Positions 31,868 to 41,540 of a stretch of 64,000 bases of DNA are shown here, piece after piece. Under the pieces are notes generated by a model, which had not been told where the DNA came from, ran no database searches, and was given only the letters and a program-made list of their open reading frames with translations. A program made the position numbers and the translations under genes. Position 1 is the stretch's first letter, and the number at the start of each line of letters is the position of its first letter. Origin of the DNA: Meandrina meandrites (taxonomy: Eukaryota > Cnidaria > Anthozoa > Scleractinia > Meandrinidae); NCBI GenBank assembly GCA_963693305.1, contig OY855904.1, positions 47,302,561 through 47,366,560 on the forward strand, read 5' to 3'.

Positions 31868-33133
31868 ATGTTCAGAAGCCACAGGCATTTGGAAAAAACA
31901 GAGTATGTTCGTATCGGTTTAGACAAATCGATTAGTATCCCGGGAAACAATCAGCACCAGCAAAAAACTAACTATAAATTCACAGTCACCGACCGAGACA
32001 ACTGGTTTGACTGGTATAACGCCTACTTCCGGGCTGATTTCACTTTCGAGGCAACCGCGGATGGTGCGGCAGTTAATGCAGACGTCCGGTCAGCACCCAT
32101 TAACGGCTCGTTTTCATTGATAAACAAACTTGTGGTGAAATCAGCAGGCAAAATCATTTATAACGTAGACAAAATTCACAAGTTAATATTTATCAAGAAC
32201 CTGCTGGACTATTCTGATGACTTTGCGAGGAGCGCGGCAAAAAATCAGTTTTGGTATTTGGACACAACGGATAGCAATGTAACAGCCGCCGCTGCCGCTA
32301 ACCAAGGAATCAGACAAAGGGGCTTGCTTGCCCACGCTGGCCAAACGGTTGAAACCCTCATACCGCTTAACAGGTACTCATTTTTCGAAGAGCTGAGTGA
32401 CAAGCTTCTTCCCCCAATGCAGATTGAGTTTGAAATTGAGCTACAATCGGATGCAGAGCTGATTTGGCAAAACGATGGCACCGATCGCAGGGTAGTGGTA
32501 AGAAACTTCGAGCTGTGGGTTCCAATGCTGCGTTTCACCAGCGAAGGACAGAAGCACGTTAATGAAAACTTTTTGAAACCTCAGAAATGGACGTACCTGA
32601 ATGAAATGATCCAGCCCAGCAGCAGTCGGCGTGACGCTTTCGGACAGTGGCAGATAAATCCCGGAATGAGGGAGGCCAAGCATGTTTTCATTTTCATACA
32701 ACAGTCAAGGAAGGAAAACGCCATAACTCAAAACCCCTACTTCTTCGACACCTTTGATATTGACGGAGATAATTCAGCCAAGCTAGCGACCTGCCGGCTG
32801 CAGTACGGCTCTTCACAGTACTATCCGGAGCTGGACTACGACGAAAACTTTAAACTGCGCATTCTTAATGACTTGATGAACTACCGGTACTGCAAAAACG
32901 ACTACAACATCGGTGTCCAGCTTCAGCCCAACAACTTCGAGACGCTGTACCCAATAGTCTATTTTGACTTACGTGAAAACAAGGATAACATGACCAATGA
33001 CCCAAAGCAGATGGTTTTCCACTACAGGCTCAACGAGGCGGCCAACGCACAAGACTACACCATTTACGCGGCAATTTTGTATGAGTCCGAACTTGTTCTC
33101 AGGCAGGTGGGTAATGAGCTGGTGATGGTGTAA
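31868..33133 (+). CDS. MCP: Polinton major capsid protein (double jelly-roll)
   Basis: The 421-aa product aligns by order and content with Polinton/adintovirus MCPs: an N-terminal strand-rich region (TNYKFTVTDRDNWFDWYNAY), INGSFSLINKLVVKSAGKII, a Phe/Leu-rich middle, LSDKLLPPMQIEFEIEL, and a C-terminal FDLRENKDNMTNDPKQMVFHY. Double jelly-roll MCPs trimerise into the capsid shell. Length and position (after penton, before protease) agree. The frame is complete and undamaged, with ATAATATAGCCC just upstream of the ATG. Confidence 0.85.
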   Translation: MFRSHRHLEKTEYVRIGLDKSISIPGNNQHQQKTNYKFTVTDRDNWFDWYNAYFRADFTFEATADGAAVNADVRSAPINGSFSLINKLVVKSAGKIIYNVDKIHKLIFIKNLLDYSDDFARSAAKNQFWYLDTTDSNVTAAAAANQGIRQRGLLAHAGQTVETLIPLNRYSFFEELSDKLLPPMQIEFEIELQSDAELIWQNDGTDRRVVVRNFELWVPMLRFTSEGQKHVNENFLKPQKWTYLNEMIQPSSSRRDAFGQWQINPGMREAKHVFIFIQQSRKENAITQNPYFFDTFDIDGDNSAKLATCRLQYGSSQYYPELDYDENFKLRILNDLMNYRYCKNDYNIGVQLQPNNFETLYPIVYFDLRENKDNMTNDPKQMVFHYRLNEAANAQDYTIYAAILYESELVLRQVGNELVMV

Positions 33134-33158
33134 AATAATTTTTGTAATAAGTATAAAT

Positions 33159-33539
33159 ATGACGACTTACTATCCGCATAAGATTTCACTTTCGGACGGG
33201 CAAAAAGTAAGCCTCGCGCGGGCCTTTGGGCCAGGAGAAGCCGTTTCGCTCAGATTTAAAAACGAGGCCATAACCGGGGGCGGCGACACTTTGCACTTGA
33301 CCGCCAGGTAGATCAAAAAAATACAGCGCGCTATCAAAAACAAAACGGGCGTGGACATTGACTTGAGCAAGACACAAATCAGACATGTGCGCAAGATGGT
33401 GGCGCAGGGGGCAGGCATGCAAGTACAACGTCCACCCAGAGGAGGAAAGGGTATGCGCGTTAACCCCCCACCATATTTCCAGCGCCCTCCGCCATTTATA
33501 GGTTCTTGGGGCGACCAAAAAAAAGCCTACCTTCGTTGA
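33159..33539 (+). pseudogene. N-terminal half of the protease gene, with internal stop
   Basis: The gene starts MTTYYPHKISLSDGQK. It has an in-frame TAG at 33309-33311 after 50 codons, then reads on as GVDIDLSKTQIRHV, a motif that I recall from related Polinton proteins where this module sits N-terminal to the cysteine protease. It ends at a TGA (33537-33539) after a run of eight A's (33518-33525). The protease continues in a different frame right after that run. One extra A would explain the second break, and a point change the TAG. GTATAAAT precedes the ATG. Confidence 0.7.
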
Positions 33540-33966
33540 TGTCCCCCTAACCGATCTTGACTTGCAGCGGTGGGGCCAATACTTGCAAATCCCCATCAAA
33601 GGCATATTTGCGAGAGACGAAATCATGGTGAAAAACCACTCCCCTTGTATAATCAACATGGATGATCTTGGAGGGCCAGGCACCCATTGGGTTTGCTGCT
33701 GGGGCGGTACGGAATACTTTGACTCTTTCGGTTTACCCCCGCCCGCGGAATGGGAAATTGAGTTGATTCTTGAGGGTAGCAAAACCTTTCTCCGAAATGA
33801 CAACCAGCTTCAGTGGGAATTCAGCGTGCGCTGCGGCTACTACTGTTTGCTTTTCCTGAACGAACGAAACCAAAGGCGGTCGTTTCGAGACATTTTGAGC
33901 ATGTTTTCAGAAAATACACGCGCCAACGAGGCTGTGGTGAAGGATTATTTTACACATAAAGTATAA
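33522..33966 (+). pseudogene. PRO: Polinton adenain-like cysteine protease (frame-broken)
   Basis: Open in the frame that follows the A-run: TFVDVPLTDLDLQRWGQYL, then the catalytic His in GTHWVCCW, the acidic residue in EYFDSFGLPPP, and the catalytic Cys in SVRCGYYCLLF. This is the Ulp1/adenain (C5/C48) fold that matures capsid proteins in adenoviruses and Polintons. All three catalytic residues are present, so the domain itself is intact. Its only ATG is internal, which together with the poly-A break shows that it belongs to the upstream frame. The stop overlaps the next gene's TATA-like box (GTATAAAG). Confidence 0.85.
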
Positions 33967-33968
33967 AG

Positions 33969-34274
33969 ATGGAGGTTTACTGCGTGAAAGAAAAGCGCTT
34001 CACACCTAATGTGGCGGGAAGTGAAACATTTGCAACCACAAGAAACGGTAAAAGAATACTAAAAGTAAAATGCGCCAGCTGCGGCATTACCAAGACAAGG
34101 TTTCTCTCTGCTCAAGAAGGCGGTAATATTTTAGATACAATTTTTAAGTTGGGCACAAGCGGTTTGCCTAAAAAGAAAAGAGACGAATTTGCTGCCGCTC
34201 AAAAAAGATTATTCGGAGGTGGGGTAAACCCTAAGGGAAGTGGAATTTTTGATACAATAGGAGACAGCTGCTGA
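33969..34274 (+). pseudogene. Zinc-ribbon Polinton protein, paralogue 1 (frame break)
   Basis: 101 codons begin MEVYCVKEKRFTPNV and carry KCASCGITKTRF, a DUF5679-like ribbon. The usual first CxxC is Cys-Val-Lys-Glu here, so only three of four zinc ligands remain, as in paralogue 2. The frame ends at a TGA (34272-34274), but another frame stays open from about 34263 to 34533 with well-formed helical sequence (AEAFIEHGIPYLAKQG, then KLANKAKPIARKAV). A one-base change near 34265 therefore truncated the gene. The N-terminal 45 residues are near-identical to the PLA2-like gene downstream, while the C-terminal half differs. Function is unknown. Confidence 0.7.
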
Positions 34275-34564
34275 AGCTTTCATTGAGCACGGAATTCCTT
34301 ATTTAGCCAAACAGGGCGTTAAACAAGGAAGATACTTCGCGAGCGAGTTTTTAAGAGAACCAGAGTATCAGAAGAAGTTAGCCAATAAAGCCAAACCAAT
34401 CGCGAGAAAAGCTGTTAATTACACAATTGATGCTTTGTCTGAGGATTTGTTGAATAAAGCCTCAAACAGATTAAGACCAAAAGATATGATACCGGGAAAT
34501 AAGTTGAAAGGCGGGTGTCACACAGTGGGGTAAACCCAAAATGAATTTTTGGTAGTTATATAGG

Positions 34565-35408
34565 ATGGAGGTATACTGCGTGAAGGAAAAACGCTTTACA
34601 CCAAATGTGTCAGGAAGTGGCACGCTTTCAACCGCAAAAAATGGTAGAAGGCTGCTTAAAGTAAAATGTGCAAGTTGTGGCATTACCAAAACACGATTTA
34701 TCAGTGGGACTCAAAGTGGTGGTGACTATGATATGAGAATTTATGCGGGTAATAGAGTAGATGACCCAACAAACCCCCTTTATGAACGACCCCGCGGTGG
34801 GGCTTTTGATTTACATAAAGCTATTGGAAGGCTACCTAAGCCGAAGAAAGGGTGGACACTTCCTGGCCACAACTACACAGGACCGTATAATCCTCTTGAA
34901 AAACAGCTTTCTTACGACCCTCAAACTGGAAAGATATTAAAGATTTTTCAGCAACCCACAGGTGCCACGGACGCAGTTGCAATGCAGCATGACGTTGATT
35001 ATGCCGTCTGTACAGGCAAGAAAAATGAGAAAAGCTGCAAACATGTTGCAGACAAAAAAATGGTGAAGGCGCTTGACGCTATCCCCAAAAACAAACGCTA
35101 TGGCGTGCAACGCAATCAGCTCGAAGCAAAAGGTGGGTTTGGGTGTCGGTGAAACGATCAATGAACAAATCGGGAAAAAGATCCCCGGGTTTTCGCAGGC
35201 TCAAGATTTATACAAATTGTTGCCCGGAGTTGATAAAAAGCTGCTTGACAAGTATTGGTCGGGTGACATTGCCAAGGGGGCGTTTAACACTAAAACCGGA
35301 CTGTTCAGCAAAAAGTTTTGGACACACCCTACCAGAGTTACCGAACCGTGTAACGTAACTACTTATGACAAGAAAACCGGAAAATTCCGCAACCAGTATT
35401 GCGACTAA
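34565..35408 (+). pseudogene. Zinc-ribbon plus phospholipase A2-like protein, paralogue 2 (frame break near 35130)
   Basis: Residues 1-45 repeat the zinc-ribbon module. Residues 97-170 resemble the parvovirus VP1u/secretory PLA2-like fold: a calcium-loop motif PGHNYTGPYNP (100-110), the catalytic pair HD in MQHDVDYAV (142-143), and a downstream Asp in VADKKM. The frame ends at 35152 after GGFGCR, while another frame from about 35128 reads VGLGVGETINEQIG on to a stop at 35408. A single-base break therefore cuts off the C-terminal quarter. In parvoviruses this domain breaches endosomal membranes. A similar role for a Polinton virion is inference. TATATAGG lies just before the ATG. Confidence 0.8.
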
Positions 35409-35410
35409 CC

Positions 35411-35438
35411 GTGGGGTAAACCCCACACCCCTAGGGTA
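35411..35438. repeat. Element-specific palindrome, intergenic copy
   Basis: GTGGGGTAAACCCCACACCCC then TAGGGTAG, 3 bp after the PLA2-gene stop. It is a full-length copy outside any reading frame, and almost the same as the coding copies at 31644 and 35948. Confidence 0.85.
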
Positions 35439-35466
35439 GACATTTTTTAAACACATATATAGGAAA

Positions 35467-36015
35467 ATGGATTCTGCAACAAAATTCAGGCGGGCTGAAA
35501 TAGAATTGATCAAAGCAAATTTAGAAAACCAGTTGGAGCACTACTACAAAACCTCAGCAAAATTCAAACAGTGGCACACGCGTTGCCAAACGGTATGTGC
35601 ATTAACAGGCGGAGTCGCTACCATTCTTACCGGCTCTGGGCTCGCCACTTCTCTTTCTGCGGTTGGTATTGTTGTTGGGGGGCCTTTAATCGCAACTGCC
35701 ACCTTGTTTTCATTGGTGTCAACCTCCTGCATGGTCACCATCAAATTTTTCCTGCGCAAAGCGAAAAAACACAAAAAAATACAGACCCTGGCTGAAGAAA
35801 CGCTCAGCACGATCAACTCTCTCATATCAACCGCTCTTGAAGATGGTGCAATCTCTGACGGTGAGTATCAAGATATTGTCAAAAAGTACAACACCTTTAC
35901 TACTGCAAAGACAAAACTGCGTTTTTCAAACCACACTGACAGTGGAGAGTGGGGTAAACCCCACACCCCTGGGGTAAAGAATGGTAAAAGAACATCTAAG
36001 TCAACTGCTGTTTAA
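35467..36015 (+). CDS. Polinton membrane protein (two hydrophobic helices)
   Basis: The 182-aa product has a helical N-terminus (AEIELIKANLENQLEHY), two adjoining hydrophobic segments at about residues 43-65 and 70-90 (glycine/alanine-rich, e.g. SAVGIVVGGPLIATATLF), then a basic KKHKKIQTLAEE helix and a helical tail. This hairpin-like membrane layout occurs in uncharacterised Polinton proteins next to the PLA2-like gene. It could line an internal membrane or act as a membrane-active virion protein, and neither is shown. The C-terminus includes the element's palindrome as GKPHTPG. ATATATAGG precedes the ATG. Its 3' end overlaps the convergent gene by 15 bp. Confidence 0.72.
   Translation: MDSATKFRRAEIELIKANLENQLEHYYKTSAKFKQWHTRCQTVCALTGGVATILTGSGLATSLSAVGIVVGGPLIATATLFSLVSTSCMVTIKFFLRKAKKHKKIQTLAEETLSTINSLISTALEDGAISDGEYQDIVKKYNTFTTAKTKLRFSNHTDSGEWGKPHTPGVKNGKRTSKSTAV
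35948..35980. repeat. Element-specific palindrome, copy at end of membrane-protein gene
   Basis: AGTGGGGTAAACCCCACACC then CCTGGGGTAAA, read in frame as a Gly/Lys/Pro/Thr-rich insertion near the C-terminus. Confidence 0.85.
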
Positions 36016-36495
36016 CCCGCTGTTTGCAACCAACCACCATTTGTTGAAACTTTTTTCCGCTTTATTTCTGGTTTGTTTCATCTTCGGCAAACTTTTCGTG
36101 AGCTTTTCCAGTATTCCATTTTTCGCCGGCCAATCGATTGATGAGACCTTTTGAAAATAGTTGTATAAAAAACAAACGTAGTTACATGATCCGGGATTTA
36201 ACAGCTTGAACTGGCAAATGATATTGCCCAAAAAAGTCAACCCCATTTGGTCGCCGACCTGTTCTAAAGAAATGCCGGTTTTTTTTAGTACCGCAATTAA
36301 ATACCATAATTCTGGTTTGGGAGGTGAATCCCACACCCCTTCTTGCTCAGAGTGGGGTTCCCACTCGTAAAGGTCGTCAAGATCTTTTTCCGGCTTGATT
36401 TCTTTTATTATCGTTTCCTGCTTTTTCAGCAACATTTCGTTAAGCTCTTTTTTTAGCTGTTCACTGTGGGGTACTTCGTAAGGTTTTGAAGCCAT
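36001..36495 (-). CDS. Unknown Polinton protein, 164 aa
   Basis: I start at Met 36495 (MASKPYEVPHSEQL) because GTATATAC lies directly in front of it. An upstream Met at 36513 would place this box inside the gene. The product has a Lys/Glu-rich N-terminal helix and an EPHSEQEGVWDSPPKP stretch built from the element palindrome. A region follows with a helix-turn-helix-like spacing (WYLIAVLKKTGISLEQVGDQMG, residues around 73-94), then a basic tail. It might bind DNA, but I recognise no family. It is divergent from the integrase gene with a 28-bp gap. Confidence 0.6.
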   Translation of the reverse strand: MASKPYEVPHSEQLKKELNEMLLKKQETIIKEIKPEKDLDDLYEWEPHSEQEGVWDSPPKPELWYLIAVLKKTGISLEQVGDQMGLTFLGNIICQFKLLNPGSCNYVCFLYNYFQKVSSIDWPAKNGILEKLTKSLPKMKQTRNKAEKSFNKWWLVANSGLNSS

Positions 36496-36523
36496 GTATA
36501 TACCCCCGCGCATAATTATTTAA

Positions 36524-37529
36524 ATGGATAGAAAATTAGAGCGGCGTTACTACAGCCCACAGGGTTACTGGAAAGGTATCTCCGCCATTAAAAAATTAGC
36601 GGCCGCTGCAAAGGTTCCTGAAGTTGTTGCCAAAGAATGGTTGTTCAAACAAGCGCTCTGGCAGATCTACCTCCCCGCACCGCGCTACATTCCTCGCCCA
36701 AAATTTGACGTGCCTACACCCAACAAAGTGCATCAGGCAGACCTTCTTTTTCTGCCGCACGACAAAGTGGGCCGTAGCACTTACAAATACGCGCTTACCG
36801 TTGTTGATGTTGCCAGCAGATTCAAAGAAGCTGAACCCTTGACCTCTAAAAACTCTGATGAGGTTGCCAAAGCTTTTAAGACAATTTACGCACGTGGACC
36901 TCTGAAGTGGCCACAGATGCTGCAGGTTGACCCTGGGCGCGAATTCATGGGCGCTGTTACGAAAGAAATGGACAATCACAAAACTTCCATCAGACGCGGC
37001 CACCCTGAAATTCACAGAGACCAAGCTATTGTTGAACGTTTCAATAGCACCTTGGCTGAGCGTTTGTTTGGGTACCAGTACGCAGTTGAAATGCGTAGCA
37101 ACATAGTTGCTGAGTCTGAGGGTTTACGTTCTCGAACATGGGTAAAAAGGCTTCCCAAAGTTGTTTCTGCTCTGAACAACCAAGTCACTCGGCTGATTGG
37201 TATGAAACCCTCTGACGCAATCAAAGAAAAGGTTGTAATTTCTGAACCAGCAACTAAATATTTGAGACCTGTTGGTTTGAATGAAAAAAAGCTCCCCTCT
37301 TTGGTAATGGTAAGGTATTTGTACCAACCTGGTGAGCTTGAAGGTGGTTGGAAAAAGTGCCACTGATCCAATCTGGTCCTTGGATGTCTTCAATATTGAA
37401 CGTTCTTTTGCCAAACCGAATCAGCCCGTTCTCTACTATTTGTCTGACGGGCCCAAACGTGGTTTTGTACGTGAAGAACTGCTTGTTGTACCTCCCAACA
37501 CAGAATTACCTCCGACTAACTTGAACTAA
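36524..37529 (+). pseudogene. INT: Polinton RVE integrase, one frame break near 37355
   Basis: The first 280 codons (36524-37366) contain a basic N-terminal helix bundle and the RVE core with Asp73 (VHQADLLFL), Asp136 (LQVDPGREF) and Glu171 (AIVERFNS), a D,D(34)E pattern. They break at a run of five A's (GGAAAAAGTG, about 37352-37356). The other frame, open to 37529, supplies IWSLDVFNIERSF and VLYYLSDGPKRGF, a chromodomain-like C-terminal module usual in Polinton integrases. The catalytic core is intact and only the C-terminal module is cut off. The enzyme would insert element DNA, giving the short target duplication. The gene is tail-to-tail with the polymerase gene and overlaps it by 4 bp. 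Confidence 0.9.
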
Positions 37530-40500
37530 ATATGGTATTCAATTGGTTCGGTGTGTATTCCGTCGGGTAGCACCCATCGTTTGTCATAATACGCACTCAA
37601 CCCCAGCTTCTCCTGTTCGTAAGTTACTATATTTCCGTCCCGCATTCTGAAACCTCTGTTTGTTGCCATATCATGGCGACCTTCCAGCGCTGTTTTGAAA
37701 CTATGCCAGTTTATATTGTTTTGCTTCTTTGACATTCCCTTTGTGCTGAACTTCTTTTTTTCACCTCGGTCGTCAATAAAGTAGCATTTGGAGCAAAGTG
37801 CAATCATCCGGTCCCCCTCACACTCCAGCTTAAACAGACCAGGTGTTCTCCCGCTCCACTTATCCCAAGCCAACCAATTCTTTTTTTGTTTTTCGAATTC
37901 TGCTTTCATCTCTGGTCGTACAATGTCTTCGAGTTTCTTGCCTGAGATTGCCAAGTAGTTGCTGTCCGTGTCTATTTGTATCAGCTCGAAATCTCTTCTG
38001 TCAAAGTATCTGTCAAGGAAGTCGTAATAGAATTCCAACATCCTCAGCTTTGCCAGCTGATATACCGCTATTCCGATCTGAAACGGTCTTCTGATTGTGA
38101 TTCGTGGCTTCCGACTTTCTAACTCATACGCCTCTCCAATCTCGTCAAGGTCTGAGAAATATGCACTTCGAAGGGCTCTGTCAACTACCTTCTCGTCTTT
38201 TGTGTAAATGACGTTTGTTTGTCGCTCCAAGGCTTCGATTAGCTTTCCGTACCCACTGTTTCCCAGCAGTTTAAACACCTCGGCCAGCAGTGCTTTGCTT
38301 TTTTCTACATCTCCTGTCCGGCGTGCTTCCGTGACTTGTTCCACGAACCAGGGAAAGATTTTGGCTGGTTGGTAGTCAATTGTCCGATAAACCTTTTTGA
38401 TAACTGCACCGTGATTCACATACCAGAGTAGTAGAGGGGCGTATACTAGTATCTTCTGTGCTGACAACGTTCCCATGAGTTTCTTATCTTCTCCTCGTTT
38501 TCTTCCTGTATCCCGCAAGTATTTAAGCATATGCTCAGGGACAGCTTTAGCTGGCACCGCTTTGTTGTGAAAGAACGGACACATTTCCTCGAACTTTTTG
38601 TGTAAGTGCTTCGGAATCTCAATATCTATTTCAGCAAACCCGAACCAGCTTCTTTCTTTGAGCCTGTGCGTTAGTACTGGAGCCCCATCTGTTTGGTACT
38701 CGTTTGTGTAGTGTACAACCCTTTCTTTTCCGCAAGGCATAACTCTTAACATGGTTGAGAGATAGAGAGCGTTAGCGTCATATCCGAGGATGTTTTGACA
38801 AAGTTTTGGTTCTGCTATTTGATGTGATCTTATTCTTGTTTTTCCAACTTCGTGGTATCTTGTGAAAACGAGGCTTGGACCGCCAACAACTGCTTCTTTC
38901 AGCATATCGTATGCTTCTTTGCTTGGGCTGTAAAGATCCGCATTACGCTCAATAGCTCCCCTTAGCAAGTAATGTAAACTCACACCTGGGATGCTGACAG
39001 CGTCTTTCATTATATCGATTCCCTTCTCTGTGTAGAAGTTTCTCATCTTTTCCAGAGCCTCAAGTCCGGGTGCCACATCGAGATTATTGTAGTAACGCAC
39101 CCAGTCTTTGAAGGTTTTCATTCCCTTTTCTCGGAACGTTTGTTGGCAAGATTTCCATTCTGACAGTTTCAATGTGAATTCGTCTTTCAACTTTGAGTAC
39201 CAATGCGGGTAATCCGGCAATCCTGGGTAATCCAGCTTTTCAGGTTTGTCAAACCACTCGTACGGAAACCATGATTTTACTGTCTTGCACTCGTAGGCCT
39301 TTACCCATTTCTCGTAGCTGGTCCCTGGGCCGAGGTAGTTGATTATATCAAGGAAACGGAAACCACAAGTGAGTATGAACATGATTTTGTTTCCATGCTT
39401 TGCCACTCTGACTTTGTTGGTTGTGTCCGCAAGTTTTTCTGCGAAGTACTTTTTTATCAGATTGAGGTCGTAAGTCCCTGAGTTGAACCCAAGTACTGGA
39501 ACCTGGTCACACCATTCTTCAATTTTTTTTCTCTGATCTTTTGGCAGCAGGTTTACGTCAGCTGGCATAAACTCATCTCTTACTTTTGTTCTTATGTTTT
39601 TACCACGTCTCTCCAGCTCTTCCATAAACTTGCGGACCAGCTCTGCGGGATCTTTTTCACAGATGTGGGTTGGCTCTCTTTCAAGTGTGTCGCCGATACT
39701 CACTGAGATTGGAATGTGTGCGTTCTCGATTGTGAGCGTTGACGTCGGCTCCTTCCGCTGATTATTGTCTCCGTACGCCTCAAAGTCATACAAAATAGCG
39801 TGCGGGTAGCTTTTTGTTTTTGCTTCTGGAAGTTGTTCAACATATTTGTCTCCAACTTCGCAGGCCCAACACTCTATTACCTTGTAGCCGACCTTTCGGA
39901 GATAAGCTGTACGTCTCTTTGTGGCAAGGAAGAGATCTTCTCTTGTTCTGTCGCCACGTTCAATTATTTTGTCGCGATCATGGTAACATTTTGGACAACC
40001 GTGCCAGTAGCAGCCGTGGTATTGAAACACCAGCTTTTTCTCATGGTTGTAGCCATCAACTGGTCTTTTCTCTATCCAACGCTCTCCCCCGTGCCCAGAC
40101 ATTGCGTGGTGAATGCGGATTTTCCAATGCTTTGCTACATACTCAAGCCACTGAAGTGATTCTTTTGATGCTTGATGCTTTGGATAAAATGCTTTTTCGT
40201 AAGCTGTCTGCGGCGCTTCGACTTTTTCTCCTGGACAGTCTATTACAGTTTTTCCTTGGGCACACCTTTCTGCGTGACGTTGAAGACTGCCAGATTGTGT
40301 GAATCTTGCGTTGCAATGGATGCATGCATAAAGTTTTGCCAACTTTTTAATGTCTTTTATTAAGAAAGCGTGCTTTCCAAAAATACCTATTGTCATAACG
40401 TTTTTAAATTGTGGTGCAGGATTTCTTGTCAGATGCCAAACCACTTCAGTTCCTACACGCTCTGGTACATATACCCTGATTCCTAGCCAACCTGAGAAAG

Positions 40501-41466
40501 CAGTGCCCTTATTCAGATGCATTTCTACCTTTTCTAATTCATCCAGTGAGGTTTTTACACAGTCCGTCGGCGTATTCCTGAGCTTGAAGAAACTCTTGGC
40601 TAGACCTTGTGCTACTTTTGTGCTTCGATCGGCCTAGCTCCTCTGTGCACAGCAATACAACGCCATAAACGCATGTTATCTCTATAAGTATCCAGTGCTA
40701 CCATTGCATGATTCCCACGTGCAAGGTTGCGCAGCCAGTCTGGTAATGGTCCTGTTCCCATCAGTGGTTGCCGGTCAAGCACAACCTTTATATCAACATT
40801 AAAATGACCATCGAAGATCCACTTTGTGTTTGGTCTTTCGATACTATCCGCATCCAGACGTACAGCCTCCCTCTTACTTAACCAATTCTCCGCTTCTCCA
40901 TATCTGTTCATCCAAGGGGAGCCTTTGTTTTGGTAGTAGAAAATTATGGTACCGTCTTCAATGTTTTGCAACTTATACGAATAAACGTGTCTGATGTAAA
41001 ATGATGTCCGTACGTTCTCTCTTATTTTTTCCATAAATTTTGGTGTGAGGTCTTTATTCAGATCTTTTATGAAGCGCCATCTCTTGTACCGCCTCCCGTT
41101 GCTCTCTTCACCCTCGAATTTTGTGACTTCGTACAGATTCAGAATCTCATTCTGGTAGTCTGTCACATTTCTTATGTTATTCGGGGGAATGGGATCGAAT
41201 TGTCTCAGAAGTTGTCTTTTGTTCCTGTTTCTCGGGGGTGGTATTGGTTGGAAAGGTTTTGGTTGCAATGGCGGTTTTAATTGCTTGTTTGTTTGTTCTG
41301 GAATTGGTTCTTCCAACACGTTCCTTATTATCTTTTTAACTGCAGGCACGTTTTCTGAAAGTAATTGCGATAAATACCGCAGTTCTGTGGGGTCTAGTTT
41401 CGCAAGTTCTTCTTCCAAAGATTCGATGTCAACATTTTCAAGAGATCCGAGGTCTATTTTGTCCAT
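37526..41466 (-). pseudogene. POLB: Polinton protein-primed family B DNA polymerase, one frame break near 40620
   Basis: Two frames form one gene. The 5' part (40612-41466, 284 codons) starts MDKIDLGSLE and ends after the conserved RQPLMGTGPLPDWLRN and RLWRCIAVHRGARP blocks. The next frame is open from about 40619 down to 37526, and its first Met is at 40522. Counting from that Met: a CCHC finger (67-87), an HGCYWHGCPKCY endonuclease-like block (169-180), Exo I YDFEAY (245-250), Exo II GFNSGTYDL (345-353), Exo III YYNNLDV (477-483), Pol A YDANALYL (581-588), Pol B KLLGNSGYGK (751-760) and Pol C DTDS (851-854). All catalytic residues are present. The frames meet at AGGCCGATCG, where one base appears lost. 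It replicates the linear element by protein priming. Confidence 0.93.
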
Positions 41467-41540
41467 TGTATATTATGTAGAAAAAATATTTTTAATTAAT
41501 TATTATAATCTTAAGGTGGCAATTCTCTAATTGGGAAAAC

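Noticed and set aside
32245..32701. Minus-strand frames inside the major capsid gene
   Set aside because: Shadows of the plus-strand gene, with no independent start box.
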